The position numbers and the translations under genes are program-made. A model generated the notes under the pieces. It was given only the letters and a program-made list of their open reading frames with translations. It was not told the DNA's origin and made no database searches. Shown piece after piece: positions 1 to 8,074 of a DNA stretch of 64,000 nucleotides; positions within the stretch are counted from its first letter, which is position 1; each line of letters begins with the position of its first letter. This DNA is from Roseateles sp. YR242. GTDB taxonomy: Bacteria; Pseudomonadota; Gammaproteobacteria; Burkholderiales; Burkholderiaceae_C. The stretch spans positions 1-64,000 of the forward strand of contig NZ_FOAV01000015.1 in the NCBI RefSeq assembly GCF_900109745.1, read 5' to 3'.

Positions 1-340
1 CGCTGACCGCCTATGCCCGCCTGTCACCCATGGTCCGGCAATCGGGTGTCTCGCTCGACAAGCGGCGAGGCACCAGCCCGCAAGGGCACAGCGCCCTCAA
101 ACATTGCCTGTACTTCCCAGCCATGGTGGCAGGGAAGCACAACCCGTTGATTGCGAGGTTCTGGCAGCGTCTAAAGGCTCAGAACAAACCCGGTAAGCTG
201 ATCGTCGAGGCCTGCATGCACAAGCTGCTGGCCATCGTCTACGGCGTGCTCAAGTCCAAGCAGCCCTTCAACCCCCACCAAATCTCGATCGAAGAGACTT
301 GACGCTTAGAACGGTGTCTTGACTTCCGCAAATACCCCCC
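1..340 (+). mobile_element. 3' end of an IS110-type insertion sequence
   Basis: The transposase frame is followed by a short non-coding tail before unrelated sequence. IS110 elements have no conspicuous terminal inverted repeats, so the exact right boundary cannot be read from sequence. I place it near 330-340 because from about 341 the DNA matches the outer arm of the palindromic element found at 58929-59034. Confidence 0.55.
3..302 (+). CDS. IS110-family transposase, C-terminal part (truncated by window edge)
   Basis: The reading frame is open from base 3 and ends with TGA at 300-302, so only the last 99 residues are visible. The sequence around GHSALKHCLYFPAMVA and IVEACMHKLLAIVYGVLKSK is typical of the C-terminal Transposase_20 domain of IS110 enzymes, which follows the N-terminal DEDD domain (off-window). 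IS110 enzymes are site-specific recombinases guided by an element-encoded RNA. Nothing in the visible part looks degenerate. An internal ATG at base 30 is not a start. Whether the element is intact cannot be judged here. Confidence 0.85.
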   Translation: MTAYARLSPMVRQSGVSLDKRRGTSPQGHSALKHCLYFPAMVAGKHNPLIARFWQRLKAQNKPGKLIVEACMHKLLAIVYGVLKSKQPFNPHQISIEET

Positions 341-357
341 GGACCGTCACTTTCCGC
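341..357. repeat. possible half-arm of the covarying hairpin element, next to the IS110 end
   Basis: ACCGTCACTTTCCG at 343-356 is identical to 59022-59035, which holds the outer part of the right arm of hairpin element C plus one flanking base. No core sequence is visible here. If the IS110 inserted into a copy of the element, the rest would lie to the left of the IS, outside the window. A chance 14-nt match is possible. Confidence 0.35.
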
Positions 358-513
358 ACCGATGACCATCCCGGAACCACGCCTGCAACGTGGCAGGACG
401 ATCAACGGGGGCGCCGCGGATTGCAGCGCGCCCTGCATTGCAACGATCGAATCGTCTCAGCCCAGGCCGGTAACGAACTGACAGGGCAGTGCGCTGGCTG
501 CAACGTGCAGGGG

Positions 514-2187
514 TCACACCGCCTGCGTCTCCCGCGCAAGGTACTGGTGAATGCTCGCCACCACCTGGGCGCCCTCGCCAATCGCACCCCCCACACGCTT
601 GACGGATCCCGCTCGTACGTCACCCACCGCAAATACGCCTGGGACGCTGGATTCCAGCAAGGTGGGTTCATAAGTGGTTAGCGAACATTCGCAGGCGCGG
701 CCGGTGATGATGAAGCCGGACTTGTCCAGCTCCAGCCCGCAATCCACCACACAGTCCGTCTCGGGTTCGGCACCAATGAAGAGGAAAAGGTGCTGGGTGG
801 CCAGGCGGCGTTCCTGACCACTGCGGCGGTCGCGCCAGGTGACCGCCTCCAGGGTGCTGCCCCCTTCAAGCCGGCAGATTTCCTGGTGAGGAATGAGCTC
901 GATGTTGGAGGTGCTCTTGATGCGGTCAATCAGGTAGCGGGACATGGTCTCCGCCAACCCGGGACCACGCACCAGAATGATGACCTTCGAGGCGTGGTTG
1001 GCCAGATAGACCGCTGCTTGGCCCGCCGAGTTGCCGCCCCCCACCAACACCACCGTCTGCCGCTGGCAGACACGCGCTTCGATGGGCGAGGCCCAGTAGA
1101 AGATGCCGCGCCCCTCGAAGCGGGGCAGGTCGTCAATGGCCGGGCGGCGGTAACGCGCGCCCGTGGCAATGACCGCCGTCCGGGTGCGGATGGTGCGGCC
1201 ATCCTCCAGCGACAGCCGCAACTCGCGCTGGTCCCCATCGCGCTGGCAGCTCATGCGGGTGACCTTGGCCGGGATGAGCATGTCCGCCCCGAATTTCTGG
1301 GCCTGGACAAAGGCACGGCCCGCCAGGGCCTGCCCGGAGATGCCGGTAGGAAAGCCGAGGTAGTTCTCGATGCGGGAGCTGGCGCCCGCCTGCCCACCGT
1401 AGGCCCTGCAGTCCACCACCAGGACAGACAGGCCTTCAGACGCCGCATACACCGCCGCCGAGAGACCGCCCGGACCGGCACCAATGATCACCACGTCGAA
1501 AAGGTCGGGCCGCTCGCGGGAATCGACCATGCCAAAGCAGCGGGCCACTTCGTCGTCCGTCGGGTTGACCAGCACCGCACCATCCGGACAGAGCACCACC
1601 AGCTCCGTACCGTCCTGCATGTATTGCGCGGCAACCGTGCGGGCGTCCTCACTCTCGTTCGGGTCCAGCAACTGGTACGGAAAGCCGTTGCGGCCCAGGA
1701 AGTTGCGCAGCCGAAGCACCGGCCCCGCGCCCGGATGCCCAATGAGCGTGGCACCGCTGGCGCCCGTCTCGATGAGACCGACCCGCCGCAGGATGAAGGC
1801 CCGCGTGAGGCGCTCGCCCAGGTCCGCCTCGGCAATCAGCAATGCCCTCAATTGGGGCGGCGACACCTCCACCGCTTCCACTTCACTTTGCGCCTGCGCA
1901 TCCACCAGTGCCGGCCGCCCGCTGAGCTGCCCCACCTCCCCCATGAACTGGCCAGGGCCGTGGATGACGATGGGCGTGCGGTGACCCAGGCTGTCTCGCT
2001 GGGTGATGGCGACTTCGCCGGTCAGCACCAGCAACATGCCCATGCCGGCCTCGCCGGTGCGGACCACCCATTCGCCGGCCGAGTAACGCCGCAACTGCCC
2101 AAAACGAGCCACCCGTGCCATGTCTGCCATGGTCAAGGTGGGGAACATCTGGTCGCGCCGGTTATCCAGGTGATTGGACTGAGCCAT
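514..2187 (-). CDS. cyclic-nucleotide-binding domain fused to thioredoxin-reductase-like FAD oxidoreductase
   Basis: A 557-residue protein. An N-terminal cNMP-binding beta-barrel (about residues 15-140, with TGEVAI and GEVGQLSG) is followed by a linker region and a pyridine-nucleotide-disulfide-oxidoreductase fold: FAD motif GAGPGGLSAAVYAASEG, NADPH motif GGGNSAGQAAVYLANHA, and a C-terminal ATGAR/VFAVGD FAD segment. The redox CxxC of true thioredoxin reductases is absent; the matching segment reads FYWASPIEARVC, so thioredoxin reduction is unlikely and another electron acceptor must serve. The start at 2187 is chosen over an upstream alternative (2316) because AGGAGGTT precedes the ATG at good spacing. 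It is divergent from the thioesterase gene. The CNB domain suggests ligand control, but whether it binds cAMP or cGMP cannot be said. Confidence 0.88.
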   Translation of the reverse strand: MAQSNHLDNRRDQMFPTLTMADMARVARFGQLRRYSAGEWVVRTGEAGMGMLLVLTGEVAITQRDSLGHRTPIVIHGPGQFMGEVGQLSGRPALVDAQAQSEVEAVEVSPPQLRALLIAEADLGERLTRAFILRRVGLIETGASGATLIGHPGAGPVLRLRNFLGRNGFPYQLLDPNESEDARTVAAQYMQDGTELVVLCPDGAVLVNPTDDEVARCFGMVDSRERPDLFDVVIIGAGPGGLSAAVYAASEGLSVLVVDCRAYGGQAGASSRIENYLGFPTGISGQALAGRAFVQAQKFGADMLIPAKVTRMSCQRDGDQRELRLSLEDGRTIRTRTAVIATGARYRRPAIDDLPRFEGRGIFYWASPIEARVCQRQTVVLVGGGNSAGQAAVYLANHASKVIILVRGPGLAETMSRYLIDRIKSTSNIELIPHQEICRLEGGSTLEAVTWRDRRSGQERRLATQHLFLFIGAEPETDCVVDCGLELDKSGFIITGRACECSLTTYEPTLLESSVPGVFAVGDVRAGSVKRVGGAIGEGAQVVASIHQYLARETQAV

Positions 2188-2517
2188 CAAAACCTCCTGC
2201 ACCCACCCTAACCGAGCTGTCGGATAGCGGCAAGCACCGTTGGAGAGAGGCAAGGGAGGTTCCGAAGAGGGCCTGCTGTGATGCCATGCGCCCGAAGCAC
2301 CGCCTTCCCCCCCCAACCATCACCTGTGCAAGCACCTGTGTTTGAGCGGGACGAACACGTATCGTCCGGAAGTTGGTGAGGAACTCTGGCAGGATGGCGG
2401 CCGCCTTGCATGGCCGGCCTCGCTCGCGACCGCCACCCCGTGGCCCCCACGCCGCGACCGCTACCCGTGGCCATGCCTGACCGCTCTCTCGACTTAGCCT
2501 TTCCGCCAGGAGTCTTT
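2188..2517. other. divergent intergenic region
   Basis: 330 bases between the oxidoreductase and thioesterase starts. It must hold both promoters. I see the strong Shine-Dalgarno of the left gene and a CAGGAG before the right gene, but no convincing operator, repeat or small gene. Confidence 0.6.
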
Positions 2518-3003
2518 ATGGATATGCCTTCCCACCAGCTCACGATGACGGTGCTGATGACGCCCGACATGGCCAATTTCTCGGGCAATGTCCACGGCGG
2601 CACCATCCTGAAGCTGTTGGACCAGGCCGCCTACGCCTGCGCCAGCCGCTATGCGGCCCGCTACGTGGTGACGCTGTCGGTGGATCAGGTGATGTTCCGC
2701 CAGCCTATCCATGTCGGGGAGCTGGTGAGCTTCCTGGCGTCGGTGAACTACACCGGCACGTCGTCGATGGAGATCGGCATCAAGGTGGTGACGGAGAACA
2801 TCCGCGAGCAGGCCGTGCGGCACGCCAACAGCTGCTTTTTCACCATGGTGGCCGTGGACGACGAGGGTCGCCCGGTGGCCGTGCCACCATTGCAGCCCGC
2901 CACGCCCGATGAAAAACGCCGCTTCGAGGCGGCCAAGGAACGCAAGAAGCTGCGGCTGGAACTGCAGCAGCGTCAGGATCAACTGCGCAGCTCCATCCTC
3001 TGA
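2518..3003 (+). CDS. acyl-CoA thioesterase, YciA-like hotdog protein
   Basis: A 161-residue single hotdog-domain protein. The segment NFSGNVHGGTILKLLDQAAYACASRY is the family signature: the G-N-V-H-G-G loop before the long central helix carries the catalytic Asp (LLDQAA). These enzymes hydrolyse acyl-CoA to free acid and CoA in the cytosol and are usually hexameric. The ATG at 2518 follows a CAGGAG Shine-Dalgarno; the upstream extension (2410) reads as low-complexity non-coding sequence. The charged C-terminal tail (AAKERKKLRLELQQRQ) is helical and common in this subfamily. Confidence 0.9.
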   Translation: MDMPSHQLTMTVLMTPDMANFSGNVHGGTILKLLDQAAYACASRYAARYVVTLSVDQVMFRQPIHVGELVSFLASVNYTGTSSMEIGIKVVTENIREQAVRHANSCFFTMVAVDDEGRPVAVPPLQPATPDEKRRFEAAKERKKLRLELQQRQDQLRSSIL

Positions 3004-3031
3004 ACGCTCGGGGGGCTGGCCCCCCGGCGAT

Positions 3032-4570
3032 TCACCGCAGGTGCGACGGGTCCAGGTATTGCTGCCGGAAGCTCTCAAAGTCCAGCGTGTCCGCCGCTTC
3101 GATGGCAGCCTGCGTGTCCAGCGACTTGCGGACCGACGCCTCGAAGCGCTCCATCAGCCCCTCCGGTGCCGGCTGGGCCAGCACCAATTGGCGCGCCCAT
3201 TCGGACTGCGCGGCAATGAACTGGAGATGGGAAGACGCGTAGTGCGCCCGCATCGACGCCAGCACCCGAGCCGATGGCAGTTGCTCCGGCGCGCTCCAGC
3301 GCTGGCGGGCTTGCGCGAGGGCTTCGGCGTACAACGTGCCGCCCAGTTCGGCATCCAGCCTTGCGGCGATGGGCCCGAAGGCCTCCAGCAGCTCTCGGCC
3401 CCAGTCCCACAAGGTCACGGTGCTGTCGCCCCGCTCCAGGCGCAGTCCGGGCTCGCGGCCGGATGAGGCGGTACGCTGCTGGTTGCGCGCCAGCGCGGCC
3501 AGCTCATCGGGCGTGTCGTCAGCGCTGTCGGTGAGCCAGCAATGCAGCAGGAAGATGTCCAGGAAACGCATCGTGCTGGCGGAAATACCGACCGGCTCGA
3601 ACGGATCCAGATCCATGCAGCGCACTTCCACATACTCCACACCGCGCTCGCGCAGGGCATGCAGCGGGCGCTCGCCCGAGCGGATGGTGCGCTTGGGGCG
3701 AATGGTGCCGTAGAACTCGTTTTCGATCTGCAGCAGCGTTGTGGAGAGCTGGTTGTACTCACCACCCGGGTTGACGATGCCAATCTGCTCATAGGCCGGA
3801 TAGGGGCGGGTCAACGCCTCCTGCAGCGAGCCGGCATAACCTTCCAGGCTGTTGTAGCTGACCGAGAGGGTGGATTGCGCGTCGCTCTGGTAACCCAGGC
3901 GGCCCATGCGCAGGGAGGTGGCATGGGGCAGGTGCAGCGCACCCTCCGCGCAGCCTTCGCCGGAACGGCCCATGGGCTGAAGACCATGCTCACGGCCCGC
4001 CACGAAGCTGCCGCACAGCGCGGGCGAGGCGCCAAACAGCGTCAGCAGCAGGAAGGAGTGGCGGCGGAAGTTGCGGATGAGGCCGAAGTAATCTTCATTG
4101 CCCAAGCCCGGCAGCGACCAGTTGTAGTGGATGCCGGAGATGGTCTGCATGCGCCGGCCATAACGGTGGCCCAGCCCCATGCGGTAGACGCTCTTGGCCC
4201 GGCCGATGTTGGATGCGCCATAACGCCCGATGGGAATGGTCTCATCCGCCGGCAGCAGACAGGGCATGCTGGAGGACCACATCAGCTCCTCGCCCAGGCT
4301 GCGGTAGACCGCCTGGTGGATCTCGGTGAGCTGGTCCACGCAGGCCTGCGCGGTGGGGTGCACCCCGGTGATCAGTTCCAGCTGGGATTCGCTGAAGTCG
4401 GTGGTGACCGTTTCATGGGTCAGCGCGGCGCCCAGGGCGATCGGATGCGGGGTCAGCGCCAGGCTGGCCTGTCCGGGCAGCGCACGCAGGCTCTCCTTCT
4501 CGACACCGCGGCGCATACCCGCCAGGCGTGCCGGATCCAAGGCCTTCCATCGCTGCAACCAATCGCTCAA
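3032..4570 (-). CDS. gshA: glutamate-cysteine ligase
   Basis: A 512-residue protein, close to the E. coli-type (class I) GshA length of about 518. It catalyses the ATP-dependent joining of L-glutamate and L-cysteine, the first and limiting step of glutathione synthesis. The N-terminal MRRGVEKESLRA and TDFSESQLELITG segments and the GIHYNWSLP and YVEVRCMDLDPFEPVGI motifs are diagnostic. Translation starts with TTG at 4570, preceded by AAGGAG at suitable spacing; no ATG is better placed. It is not linked to gshB here. The TTG start and the short tandem repeat upstream may keep expression modest. Confidence 0.95.
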   Translation of the reverse strand: MSDWLQRWKALDPARLAGMRRGVEKESLRALPGQASLALTPHPIALGAALTHETVTTDFSESQLELITGVHPTAQACVDQLTEIHQAVYRSLGEELMWSSSMPCLLPADETIPIGRYGASNIGRAKSVYRMGLGHRYGRRMQTISGIHYNWSLPGLGNEDYFGLIRNFRRHSFLLLTLFGASPALCGSFVAGREHGLQPMGRSGEGCAEGALHLPHATSLRMGRLGYQSDAQSTLSVSYNSLEGYAGSLQEALTRPYPAYEQIGIVNPGGEYNQLSTTLLQIENEFYGTIRPKRTIRSGERPLHALRERGVEYVEVRCMDLDPFEPVGISASTMRFLDIFLLHCWLTDSADDTPDELAALARNQQRTASSGREPGLRLERGDSTVTLWDWGRELLEAFGPIAARLDAELGGTLYAEALAQARQRWSAPEQLPSARVLASMRAHYASSHLQFIAAQSEWARQLVLAQPAPEGLMERFEASVRKSLDTQAAIEAADTLDFESFRQQYLDPSHLR

Positions 4571-4637
4571 AACCCGCTCCTTATTCGTCGTGGGCGCGCA
4601 AGTTAACAGAAGTAAGCGAAACCCGCTTGACTTGGAT

Positions 4638-4663
4638 TAATGCCCGTTGTTAATGCCCGTTGT
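4638..4663. repeat. two tandem 13-bp copies upstream of gshA
   Basis: TAATGCCCGTTGT is repeated exactly at 4638-4650 and 4651-4663, about 70 bases upstream of the gshA start. Direct repeats in this position could be regulator half-sites or slippage products; sequence alone does not decide. Confidence 0.5.
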
Positions 4664-4738
4664 GACAGGCCGAAGCACCTGACAACTCGCCGGCCGACGC
4701 TCAGGACATGGTGGACACGCTGGTGCCCCCGGGGCTTC

Positions 4739-5320
4739 TCAGTCGTTCTGCGGTGTCGAACCGGGAGCGTGCGGCCCCACGTCCAATGCCGCCCAGCCCT
4801 TCAGGCCGATGCGGCGCAGGGTGTCGATATTGGCTTCGTAGATCGCATCCGTGTCCGCCATCGTGTCCATCGCACGCTCGATGCTTTCCTCCCGCAGCAG
4901 GTGCAGGGTGGGGTAGGGCGAGCGGTTGCTGAAGTTGTCGACGTCGTCGGGTTCGGTGCCTTCGAACTGGTAGTCCGGGTGGAAGCTCGCCACCTGCAGC
5001 ACGCCGTCCAGTTCCAGGTCTTCCACCAGCGCGTCGGCGGCACCGAGGAAGTCGTTGAAGTCCAGGAAGTCGTTCAGCACGCCGGGGTGGACCAGCAGGG
5101 TGGTTTCGGTTTCCTCGGGGTCGGCACGGCGCAGGGCCAGCAGCTCGCGGGCCAGATCCTGGAGCAGCGCTTCCGGCGTGTCGGCCGCGCTCACCACGAT
5201 GCGCAGGCGCTGGTTCACCTCCACGCTCTTGGCAAACGGGCACAGGTTCAGGCCGATGACGGCCCGCTGCACCCAGCGGTGGGTGTCGTCACGGACGGTG
5301 GTTTCCTGGGCGTCGGTCAT
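4739..5320 (-). CDS. DUF1415 family protein
   Basis: A 193-residue cytosolic protein matching DUF1415: the conserved HRWVQRAVIGLNLCPFA with its Cys, a central FLDFNDFLGAAD, and SFHPDYQFEGTEPDDVDNFSNRSPYPTLHLLRE. Function is unknown. Its ATG at 5320 overlaps the stop of the upstream M20 peptidase gene by four bases (ATGA), so the two are almost certainly co-transcribed and translationally coupled. The start at 5359 would overlap the neighbour more and lacks a ribosome site. Confidence 0.88.
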   Translation of the reverse strand: MTDAQETTVRDDTHRWVQRAVIGLNLCPFAKSVEVNQRLRIVVSAADTPEALLQDLARELLALRRADPEETETTLLVHPGVLNDFLDFNDFLGAADALVEDLELDGVLQVASFHPDYQFEGTEPDDVDNFSNRSPYPTLHLLREESIERAMDTMADTDAIYEANIDTLRRIGLKGWAALDVGPHAPGSTPQND

Positions 5321-6510
5321 CGTGCTTGCTTGAACCAGGCGTCCACCAGGCGGACCCACATCGAACCGCCCAGCGGGATCAATTCGTCGTTGAAGTCGTA
5401 GCTGGGGTTGTGCAGCATGCAGGGGCCCAGGCCATGGCCGCCTTCGCGGTGGGCGCCGTCGCCGTTGCCGATCAGGAAGTAGCAGCCTGGCACGTTCTGC
5501 AGGTAATAGCTGAAGTCTTCGGCGCCCATGGTGGGCTCGAACTCCTGCACGTTGGCGGCCCCCACCATCTCGGTGACCACGCTGCGGGCGAAGTCGGTCT
5601 CGGCGGCGTGGTTGATGGTGGGCGGATAGTTGCGGTGGAACGAGAACTCGCAGCTCAGTTCGAAGGCGGCACCGGTGGCTTCGGTGATGGTCCGCATGCG
5701 TTGTTCGATCAGGTCCAGCGTTTCCAGTGTGAAGGTGCGCACCGTGCCCTGCATCTCGCAGCTTTCGGGGATCACGTTGGTGGCTTCACCGGCATGGATC
5801 ATGGTGACCGAGATCACCCCGGCGTCGATCGGACGCTTGTTGCGGGTGATGATGGTCTGGAACGCCTGCACCAGGTGAGAGGCCACGATCACCGGGTCGT
5901 TGCCCAGGTGGGGCATGGCGCCATGGGCACCCTTGCCCTTGATGGTGATCTTGAACTCGCTGCTGGAGGCAAAAACGGGGCCGGTCTTGAGCGCGAACTG
6001 GCCGGCGGCCATGCCGGGCCAGTTGTGGACGCCAAACATGGCCTCCATCGGGAATTTGTCGAACAGGCCGTCCTTGATCATCTCCCGGGCGCCACCGCCA
6101 CCTTCCTCGGCGGGCTGGAACACCAGGTAGACCGTGCCTTCGAAATCGCGGTGCTGGGCCAGGTGCTTGGCGGCAGACAGCAGCATGGCCGTATGGCCGT
6201 CATGGCCGCACGCGTGCATCTTGCCCGGATGCTTGCTGGCATGGGCGAAGGTGTTGTGTTCGGTGATGGGCAGTGCGTCGATATCGGCTCGCAGGCCCAG
6301 CGTGCGCGGGCCGTCGCGGCCCTTGAGAATGCCGACCACCCCGGTCTTGCCCAGGCCGCGGTGCACCGGAATGCCCCACTCGGTCAGCGTCTTGGCGATC
6401 AGGTCGGAGGTGCGGTCCTCATGGAAGCACAGTTCCGGATGCGCATGCAGGTCTCGCCGCAGGGCGGCGATGGCCGGGGCGTCGGCCAGGATCGGTTCGA
6501 TCAGCTTCAT
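5317..6510 (-). CDS. M20D family amidohydrolase (hippurate hydrolase-like)
   Basis: A 397-residue zinc amidohydrolase. The metal-binding segment HACGHDGHTAM (Cys101, His103, His106 by count) and FQPAEEGGGG (catalytic Glu135/Glu136) are intact, with the dimerisation lid domain between them and a C-terminal PTMGAEDFSYY motif. Relatives hydrolyse N-acyl amino acids such as hippurate, N-acetyl-amino acids or amino-acid conjugates; the exact substrate cannot be assigned. There is no signal peptide. A GGAG lies upstream of the ATG at 6510. It is first gene of a two-gene operon with DUF1415, which follows by a 4-bp overlap. Confidence 0.92.
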   Translation of the reverse strand: MKLIEPILADAPAIAALRRDLHAHPELCFHEDRTSDLIAKTLTEWGIPVHRGLGKTGVVGILKGRDGPRTLGLRADIDALPITEHNTFAHASKHPGKMHACGHDGHTAMLLSAAKHLAQHRDFEGTVYLVFQPAEEGGGGAREMIKDGLFDKFPMEAMFGVHNWPGMAAGQFALKTGPVFASSSEFKITIKGKGAHGAMPHLGNDPVIVASHLVQAFQTIITRNKRPIDAGVISVTMIHAGEATNVIPESCEMQGTVRTFTLETLDLIEQRMRTITEATGAAFELSCEFSFHRNYPPTINHAAETDFARSVVTEMVGAANVQEFEPTMGAEDFSYYLQNVPGCYFLIGNGDGAHREGGHGLGPCMLHNPSYDFNDELIPLGGSMWVRLVDAWFKQAR

Positions 6511-6614
6511 AAACGGGCACTCCAGTAGCGAGGCCGCACGCCTACCGTTGGTGAGCGGCAGCCGCTGATGCGCTGAAGTGTACCCGGGTGGCGGGATCGC
6601 CCCGCGGCAGTCTG

Positions 6615-6664
6615 ACGGATCGGGTGAGGCTGGCCCGCGCTGGCGCGGGGCCGACCCGATCCGT
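6615..6664. terminator. long imperfect hairpin between the solute-binding protein and M20 genes
   Basis: ACGGATCGGGT (6615-6625) and ACCCGATCCGT (6654-6664) form a perfect 11-bp stem; the inner GGCCCGCGC/GCGCGGGGCC adds a bulged extension. There is no T-tract on either strand, so it is not a classical intrinsic terminator, but it lies where transcription from 7874 would need to end. Confidence 0.5.
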
Positions 6665-6737
6665 GCCGGGCTGGTCCGCCTTATCGGCTGGAGCCGCCGG
6701 TTGGTTGCGCGTCCCCGCGCAACCGGTGCTCAAGGAA

Positions 6738-7874
6738 TCAACGCTTGACGCGGCCGTCGCTGGTCAGCATGGAGAGTTCAACGAAGCCCGAGCCCACATG
6801 CTTGTTGGGGCGGAAGCCGACGTTGAAGCCGCCGGCGTTGTAGGCCGCCATGCTCTCCAGCGCGGCCACCAGGCCTTCACGCGTCGGGCGGGCCATGCGG
6901 CGAATGGCTTCACTGATCACCTTGGCGGCGATGTAGCCTTCCATGGCGGTGTAGTTGAACTTCTGGCCCGCCTTGGTGGCAGCGGCCTGGTATTCACCCA
7001 CCACGCCGATGCCGGCGCCGAACGGGTAGGGCATGACCTGGCTGACCACCACGCCCATGGCTTCCGGGCCCAGCTCGTCCAGCAGGGCCTGCGTGCCGAC
7101 GAAGGACACGTTGTAGAACACACCGCCGTAGCCGGCCTTGCGGGCGGCACGGATGAAGGCGGCGCAGCTCTTGTAGGCGCCGATCATGACGATGGCTTCG
7201 GGCGGTGTGCCGGTCTGGACCAGGTCCTTCACGGCCTTGGCCACGTCCACGCTGTTACGTTCGACCGTGGAGATGGCTTGCGGCTGGATGGCCAGCGGCT
7301 TCATGGCGCGTGTGACGCCGTCCAGGCCAGCCTTGCCGTAGGCATCGTTCTGGTGGAAGACGGAGATGCGCATCAGGCCCAGATGGGTCAGCTGCTTCAC
7401 GATCAGTGCGGTCTCGTCGTAGTACGAGGCACGGATGTGGAACACCCAGGGGCTGGCCGGGTCGCGCAGGGATTCGGCACCCGTCAGCGGGGCGAAGAAC
7501 GGAATCTTGCTCTGGTTGACCAGCGGCAGCGCGGCCAGCGAGGTGGGGGTGCCCACGTAGCCGAACAACGCAAACACGTCGTCGGCGATCAGCTTCTCGG
7601 TGTTGGCCTTGCAGCGGTCCGGCTCATAGCCGTCGTCCAGCGAGCGCAGCTCGATGGTGGTGCCGTTGATGCCGCCAGCAGCGTTTTGCGCGTCAAAGAA
7701 CAGCTTGGCGCCGGCCTGCATCTGCAGGCCCAGCTGGGCTGCCGGGCCGGTCAGCGGTGCCGACTGGCCCAGGACCAGACGGCGACGATCCTGGGCGGCC
7801 ACGCCGGTGCTGAACGGGACGGTGGCCAGCGCACCCAGGGCGCTGATGGAGGCTAGAACGTGACGGCGATGCAA
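6738..7874 (-). CDS. ABC transporter substrate-binding protein (branched-chain amino acid/amide type)
   Basis: A 378-residue periplasmic protein of the LIV-binding (type I fold) family. The N-terminus LHRRHVLASISALGALATVPFSTGVAAQ is a signal peptide, possibly Tat-like (RRHVLA). Mature motifs VLGQSAPLTGPAAQLG, FGYVGTPTSLA and MIGAYKSCAAFIR are typical. The start is TTG at 7874, which has a GGGAG upstream and begins exactly at the signal peptide; the in-frame start at 7982 would add 36 unlikely residues. No permease or ATPase genes are adjacent, so it is an orphan binding protein, common in this group. Ligand unknown. Confidence 0.88.
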   Translation of the reverse strand: MHRRHVLASISALGALATVPFSTGVAAQDRRRLVLGQSAPLTGPAAQLGLQMQAGAKLFFDAQNAAGGINGTTIELRSLDDGYEPDRCKANTEKLIADDVFALFGYVGTPTSLAALPLVNQSKIPFFAPLTGAESLRDPASPWVFHIRASYYDETALIVKQLTHLGLMRISVFHQNDAYGKAGLDGVTRAMKPLAIQPQAISTVERNSVDVAKAVKDLVQTGTPPEAIVMIGAYKSCAAFIRAARKAGYGGVFYNVSFVGTQALLDELGPEAMGVVVSQVMPYPFGAGIGVVGEYQAAATKAGQKFNYTAMEGYIAAKVISEAIRRMARPTREGLVAALESMAAYNAGGFNVGFRPNKHVGSGFVELSMLTSDGRVKR

Positions 7875-8074
7875 GTGGGACTCCCGGATATATGGCTGTA
7901 GCGGACTGTCAGGCGGGACAACAGACCGGGCGACAGGTCGACTTTTGCGGTCGACGCCATTGTCCGGAAAACAGACTGACAAAAAAGGCCTTAATTGGCA
8001 CGAGCTTAGCTGCTTGTGAAGGGCAAGTTCGGTAAGAAAACGAAAGCGCGTGGCGGCTGTGCAATAGTTCGCGC

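Noticed and set aside
790-2211. 473-codon open frame on the + strand opposite the FAD oxidoreductase
   Set aside because: It is a shadow of the minus-strand gene in high-GC DNA: composition is Arg/His/Ala-rich, with no family features, and the opposite strand carries clear domain motifs.
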